Below the pieces are notes generated by a model, which did no database searches, had not been told where the DNA came from, and saw only the letters and a program-made list of their open reading frames with translations. This document shows, piece by piece, positions 52,314 to 55,468 of a stretch of DNA of 55,468 nucleotides. Both the position numbers and the translations under genes were made by a program. The stretch covers positions 1 through 55,468 of the forward strand of contig JAUNSJ010000025.1 in assembly GCA_030539295.1 (NCBI GenBank), read 5' to 3'. The DNA is from Planctomycetia bacterium (GTDB lineage Bacteria; Planctomycetota; Planctomycetia; Pirellulales; Thermoguttaceae). Every line of letters begins with the position of its first letter. The first letter of the stretch is position 1.

Positions 52314-53128
52314 TTGAAATCCATACTGGCGAAATCGAGTGTCTTACTTCCCTCGCGATACTCGATTTCCAGTTCGCCAAAGAGTTCCTGCTGGCGTACA
52401 CAGGCGAATTCATGCCGCACAAGCTCCAGAACGGCCAGAAAGATGCCAATGAGAACCGATTTCTGGTCCGCCTTCTGGAATAGTGAGGTAAATTCCACTT
52501 TCTGCTCTCGCTTGAGTCGGTAATAAATGCGTTGCATATAGACGGAAATGGGCGTTTCGTCGTAGGTTACCGTATGCTTGAGAACCGGTGTTTTTTCACG
52601 CATAATTCGCCCGAACGCACTGACCAGGTCCCATAATTCGACTTCTTCGATTGGCTCCTCGGCCAGATTTCGGCTCTTGGGCGCCAGATCATTCGCCAGA
52701 CGCGGATAGCGCCGCTGCCACAGTCGGCTTCGCTCTTCCAGCTCGCCTGCATTCTCGCAGAATTTCTTATAGGCCAGAAGTTGCCGTACCAGCTCCTTAC
52801 GCGGGTCCTCCAGCTCAACCTCCACTTCCTCTTCCGTCGGCAGGACTTGGAACGATTTTATTTCGACGAGTGTACTGGCCAAGACGAGAAATTCACCCAC
52901 TTCCTCAATATTGAGCGTGGTCAGAATATCAATCATCTCGCGATATCGGTCGATAATCGTCACCATAGGCACATCCAGAATATCCAGTTCATGATTGCGT
53001 ACCAAGGCGAGCAGGAAATCGAGCGGACCCTGAAACATGTTCACAAGCTTGCCGTCCACCTCTTTTTCAATGGTGTACAGGAGCAGGTCCATCGGACCAT
53101 GGTGCATATTCAAGGCAACGTGATACAT
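52295..53128 (-). CDS. scpA: Segregation and condensation protein A
   Basis: 277 aa from ATG 53128 (MYHVALN); a GTG at 53152 would add eight residues. FQGPLDFLLALVRNHELDILDVPM is the ScpA N-terminal SMC-binding helix region (read in parts, about 31-54), followed by EFLVLASTLVEIKS and a C-terminal winged helix. It is the kleisin subunit bridging SMC heads in chromosome condensation. Unusually, a second, partial copy of the GPxDxLL segment (HHGPMDLLLYTIEKEVDG, about 9-26) precedes the normal one, giving about 25 extra N-terminal residues. ScpB is not in the window. Confidence 0.88.
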   Translation of the reverse strand: MYHVALNMHHGPMDLLLYTIEKEVDGKLVNMFQGPLDFLLALVRNHELDILDVPMVTIIDRYREMIDILTTLNIEEVGEFLVLASTLVEIKSFQVLPTEEEVEVELEDPRKELVRQLLAYKKFCENAGELEERSRLWQRRYPRLANDLAPKSRNLAEEPIEEVELWDLVSAFGRIMREKTPVLKHTVTYDETPISVYMQRIYYRLKREQKVEFTSLFQKADQKSVLIGIFLAVLELVRHEFACVRQQELFGELEIEYREGSKTLDFASMDFNQTGAA

Positions 53129-53183
53129 ATCTTCGCTTGTCCGCGTGGTCACTCGTCGGTTGAGTGGGGTGGTAAAGTGGTTA

Positions 53184-53879
53184 TCAGGCGGCGTTCCAGT
53201 TCTTTGTCAGGACTTCAACAATGAGTTTGGCTTCCTCCAGGGGCAGATTGAGTTTTTTTGCGATTTCGTCTGTGGAATTACCTTCGCGGAGCAGGAGTCG
53301 CACGGCGCGCCGCGTGGCCTGCGACCGATGATTGGGCGGGTCCAGCCGAACGGATTCTTCCTGGCTCGGGTCTGGACTGGCCGGCTTGTCTCCGGACTTG
53401 GTCTTGGGCCAAGACGCCTTGTTAACAGCATACGTCTGCACGGCTTTTTGCGTCGCCTGAACTTCGTGATTCAGGGACACTTCCAAGTCCGTAAAAATCC
53501 CCGGGAGGGCTTTCTCCGGCTGCGCTGCCTGGCCGGTACGGTTAAATGTATTTTCCAACGTAGTCAAGAGAGCGGAGAGGGTGGCCACTCCTTCGGTGCA
53601 GCGATTCAGTAACGCTTCCACTTCTTTACGTTGCGTTTCCACTTCGGCGGCTAACTTTTCCATTTTAGCCAGTGCCTCGGTTTGACTGGCCTCAAGTTCG
53701 GCCAAGCTGGACGCCTCCTGCCCCTGCCGGGAACGCGCAGACCGCCTTTTGCGAATTTGCCAGGCAAATCCGGCCAGTACCAGAAGAATCCCACCCCCGA
53801 GTGCAAGAGCCAGCGGACTGAGTATCCCTTGACCGAACTCAAAATTTATAATATTACCGAAAGTTTCTAAATTTCCCAT
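53184..53879 (-). CDS. Membrane-anchored coiled-coil protein with C-terminal HTH-like segment
   Basis: 231 aa from ATG 53879 (MGNLETFGN), with AGGT upstream. One membrane segment at about 19-41 (ILSPLALALGGGILLVLAG) is followed by a basic stretch, a coiled coil (about 55-115) and a C-terminal helix-turn-helix-like segment AVRLLLREGNSTDEIAKKLNLPLEEAKLIVEVL (read in parts). The topology resembles DUF2802/DUF6115-type proteins, but I am not sure. scpA begins 55 bp further on the same strand, so the pair is probably one operon. Confidence 0.65.
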   Translation of the reverse strand: MGNLETFGNIINFEFGQGILSPLALALGGGILLVLAGFAWQIRKRRSARSRQGQEASSLAELEASQTEALAKMEKLAAEVETQRKEVEALLNRCTEGVATLSALLTTLENTFNRTGQAAQPEKALPGIFTDLEVSLNHEVQATQKAVQTYAVNKASWPKTKSGDKPASPDPSQEESVRLDPPNHRSQATRRAVRLLLREGNSTDEIAKKLNLPLEEAKLIVEVLTKNWNAA

Positions 53880-54256
53880 CTTATTACCTGCTCTCGATTG
53901 AATGAACGTCAATAAAGGAAGTTGACCGCAATGTGGGTACTTCCGGCGGAAGTATAACGTTTTTTCACGAGTAAGGCAATGGCAAAAAGCAATCGGGGGA
54001 GCGGTTGGTGGTGGAAACCTGTTGGGGGTGGTATTGTCTTGTTTCCGGCCTGCGAACGGTCGGAAAGGGCCGTTTTGCGGGGGAATTGTCGCAAATGTGG
54101 TACATTTTGGCGATTTTCAATCATTGACAAATCTTCTTTGCCTGATTATAATACTTGCATGTGGTTTCGGGAGTACGATCCCGTTTTTCGCTAACGCTTT
54201 TGTTTGATAAACGTTGGCGATCGTTTTGCAACAACTCAAGTTCCGAGGAGAAAAAA
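53880..54256. other. Intergenic region with partial copy of the composite repeat
   Basis: 53996-54080 aligns loosely with 34405-34518 and 7441-7470: GAGCGGTTGGTGGTGG..CCTGTT and GGTATTG..TTTCCGGCCTGCGAACGGTCGGAAA, the latter a hairpin in the place of the 34492-34518 hairpin. A consensus promoter for the next gene follows. No gene is supported. Confidence 0.55.
54124..54152 (+). promoter_or_regulatory. Perfect consensus promoter for the DUF1559 gene
   Basis: TTGACA (54124-54129) and TATAAT (54147-54152) with a 17-bp spacer: a full match to the sigma70 consensus at optimal spacing. The transcript should start near 54159, about 98 nt before ATG 54257. This is the strongest promoter in the window. 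Confidence 0.8.
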
Positions 54257-55379
54257 ATGACGAAGATTACGAAGCTGAAAAGAACCATGATTTCCCTGGC
54301 CGCGGTAAGGTGCGGGGGGGGGGGGACTAGGTACCATTAAACGGTTCCTGGCCTTTACTCTTGTCGAACTCTTGGTGGTCATTGCGATTATAGGAATCTT
54401 AATCGCACTTCTTTTACCGGCGGTCCAGGCGGCGCGCGAGGCGGCCCGACGCATGCAGTGCACGAATAACCTGAAACAATACGGGGTTGGCCTGCACAAC
54501 TATCACGATACCCACTTCTATTTCCCTGCCCAGCGTAGCGGCCCCGAGGGAGACAATGCGGTTGATAACGCTACGTATGGCAAATGCAATGGCAATTTAA
54601 GCTTTCTTGTTAAACTGCTTCCGTTCATGGAACAGGGCGCGAAGTATGACGAAGTGGTCGCCAAAGGCTACCCGAACTATGGTAAAGAGATTTATAAAGG
54701 TAACATTAATTACGCAGCTTGCCCTTCCGATCCCTCCGCTCGCAAGCCATCTTTCTGGGCCGAGGTTATGAGAACAAGTTACGTTGGATGTGTGGGCGAC
54801 ACGCTCACGAAGTTAATGTATAGTGATACAAACAATCGTGGTCTGTTTGCCAACCGACAATTTAATAATATGGCTTCGGTAACCGATGGGACCTCCAACA
54901 CGCTTGCCATGTCGGAAACGGCCACGGCCTTATCGGAGGATGCCAACAGTATTTTTGGTAATATTGCCACGAAGATTGATCACGTTGTGTCGCCTTCTGA
55001 TTGCATGAAACTTTTAGAAAAGGGACAAACTTTTAAATCGGCAAATAAAGGCTGTGGTGACCAGCGAGGTGGAAACTGGGCCTGTGGTTCGCACATCCAC
55101 GTAGGTTTCAGTACAACTATTGGACCCAACGCGCCTTCATGTCTTGCGAACCAGAACAATCCTCCTGGCGACGAGATCGGTGTCTGGTCGGCGACAAGTC
55201 ATCATAGTGGTGGCGTCAATGCCCTGCTGGTCGACGGTAGTGTCCGGTTCATTTCGGATACCATTGATTGTGGCACGACAACGTATGAAGATGAGCCGAG
55301 TGACGAAGGCGGCGAGAGTCCGTTTGGTCTTTGGGGTGCTTACGGGTCCATTAATGGTGGTGAAACGAAGGCACTGTAA
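54257..55379 (+). CDS. DUF1559 prepilin-like protein, frame interrupted by a G12 tract
   Basis: The start ATG 54257 has GAGGAG at 54245-54250 with ideal spacing and a consensus promoter. As written, the frame reads MTKITKLKRTMISLAAVRC, four Gly from the G tract, then TRYH and a stop at 54338-54340. The body lies in another frame from the tract on: GLGTIKRFLA then FTLVELLVVIAIIGIL, the type IV prepilin segment. It continues through PAVQAAREAARRMQCTNNLKQ and the HxxGGVNALLVDGSVRFIS motif to the stop at 55379. Removing one G (or adding two) joins them into one protein of about 373 aa. DUF1559 proteins are an expanded, exported planctomycete family of unknown function. Confidence 0.85.
54314..54325 (+). 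repeat. G12 homopolymer inside the DUF1559 coding region
   Basis: Twelve consecutive G after TGC. The upstream and downstream frames differ by one base exactly here; eleven or fourteen G would restore the full-length reading frame. Either a slippage-prone switch or a homopolymer sequencing error. Confidence 0.9.
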
Positions 55380-55425
55380 GAAGCGTCAAGATCGCAAAGT
55401 ATAACAGAAAGTGAAAGGAAGAGTT

Positions 55426-55468
55426 ATGACAAGATTCGTCTGCCTGATGATGTTATGTGGTTTGTTCT
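55426..55468 (+). CDS. Start of a secreted protein (partial)
   Basis: ATG 55426 with AAGGAAGAG upstream. The 14 visible codons read MTRFVCLMMLCGLF, a signal-peptide-like start, possibly a lipoprotein. It lies 46 bp after the DUF1559 stop on the same strand, so it is probably co-transcribed. The rest is beyond the window. Confidence 0.6.
   Translation, partial: MTRFVCLMMLCGLF

Overview
The window looks like chromosomal DNA of a member of the Planctomycetota, probably Pirellulales-like. The markers are three large secreted proteins with the planctomycete LEPR-XLL type N-terminus (LEELENRSYLS, LEELEDRRLLS, LESLEPRTLLA), a DUF1559 prepilin-like protein, a PmoA-like (DUF6807) protein, a Tat-exported Gfo/Idh/MocA oxidoreductase, and a 16S rRNA gene whose 3' end is followed by a terminator and a protein gene rather than by 23S rRNA. 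GC content is moderate (low-to-mid fifties by eye). No prophage, CRISPR array, IS transposase or tRNA was seen. About nine promoters close to TTGnnn-N16/17-TAnnnT can be read directly.  Layout. 1-200: 16S 3' end and terminator. 0.3-6.7 kb: triple-PepSY secreted protein, PmoA-like protein, zinc ribbon, and a CAP-domain LEPR-XLL surface protein. 6.7-7.7 kb: non-coding, palindromic composite repeat. 7.9-10.4 kb: DUF362 protein plus membrane polyferredoxin. 10.6-14.5 kb (minus strand): ankyrin protein, PhoB/PhoR-like two-component pair, TIGR04076 protein and sugar acetyltransferase, with direct repeats of 11-bp period upstream. 15.1-20.4 kb: housekeeping genes rpmB, rarA, ettA, purF. 20.4-25.0 kb (minus): thioredoxin-protease fusion, Nif3-like protein, flhA. 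25.3-32.6 kb: mgtE, a membrane protein, an ECF sigma/anti-sigma pair, a lipoprotein, and the Gfo/Idh/MocA protein. 32.8-34.6 kb: an AT-rich TPR gene and a second copy of the composite repeat. 34.6-49.4 kb: a surface-protein island (an autotransporter divergent from a 2,900-residue LEPR-XLL/RTX-like giant, then a beta-helix LEPR-XLL protein). 49.6-53.9 kb: rluA-type pseudouridine synthase, fabF, a small membrane protein, scpA and an HTH membrane protein. 54.1-55.4 kb: a DUF1559 gene with a perfect consensus promoter, its frame broken by a run of 12 G, followed by the start of another secreted protein.  The most interesting signal is the placement of long G tracts at the 5' ends of surface-protein genes. 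A G12 run splits the DUF1559 gene, and a G9 run lies just after an ATG at the head of the giant LEPR-XLL gene. In both cases loss of one G would put the best start in frame with the body of the protein. This is what simple-sequence phase variation looks like; homopolymer sequencing error is the main alternative. The second strong signal is a palindromic intergenic repeat family found complete or partial at three places.
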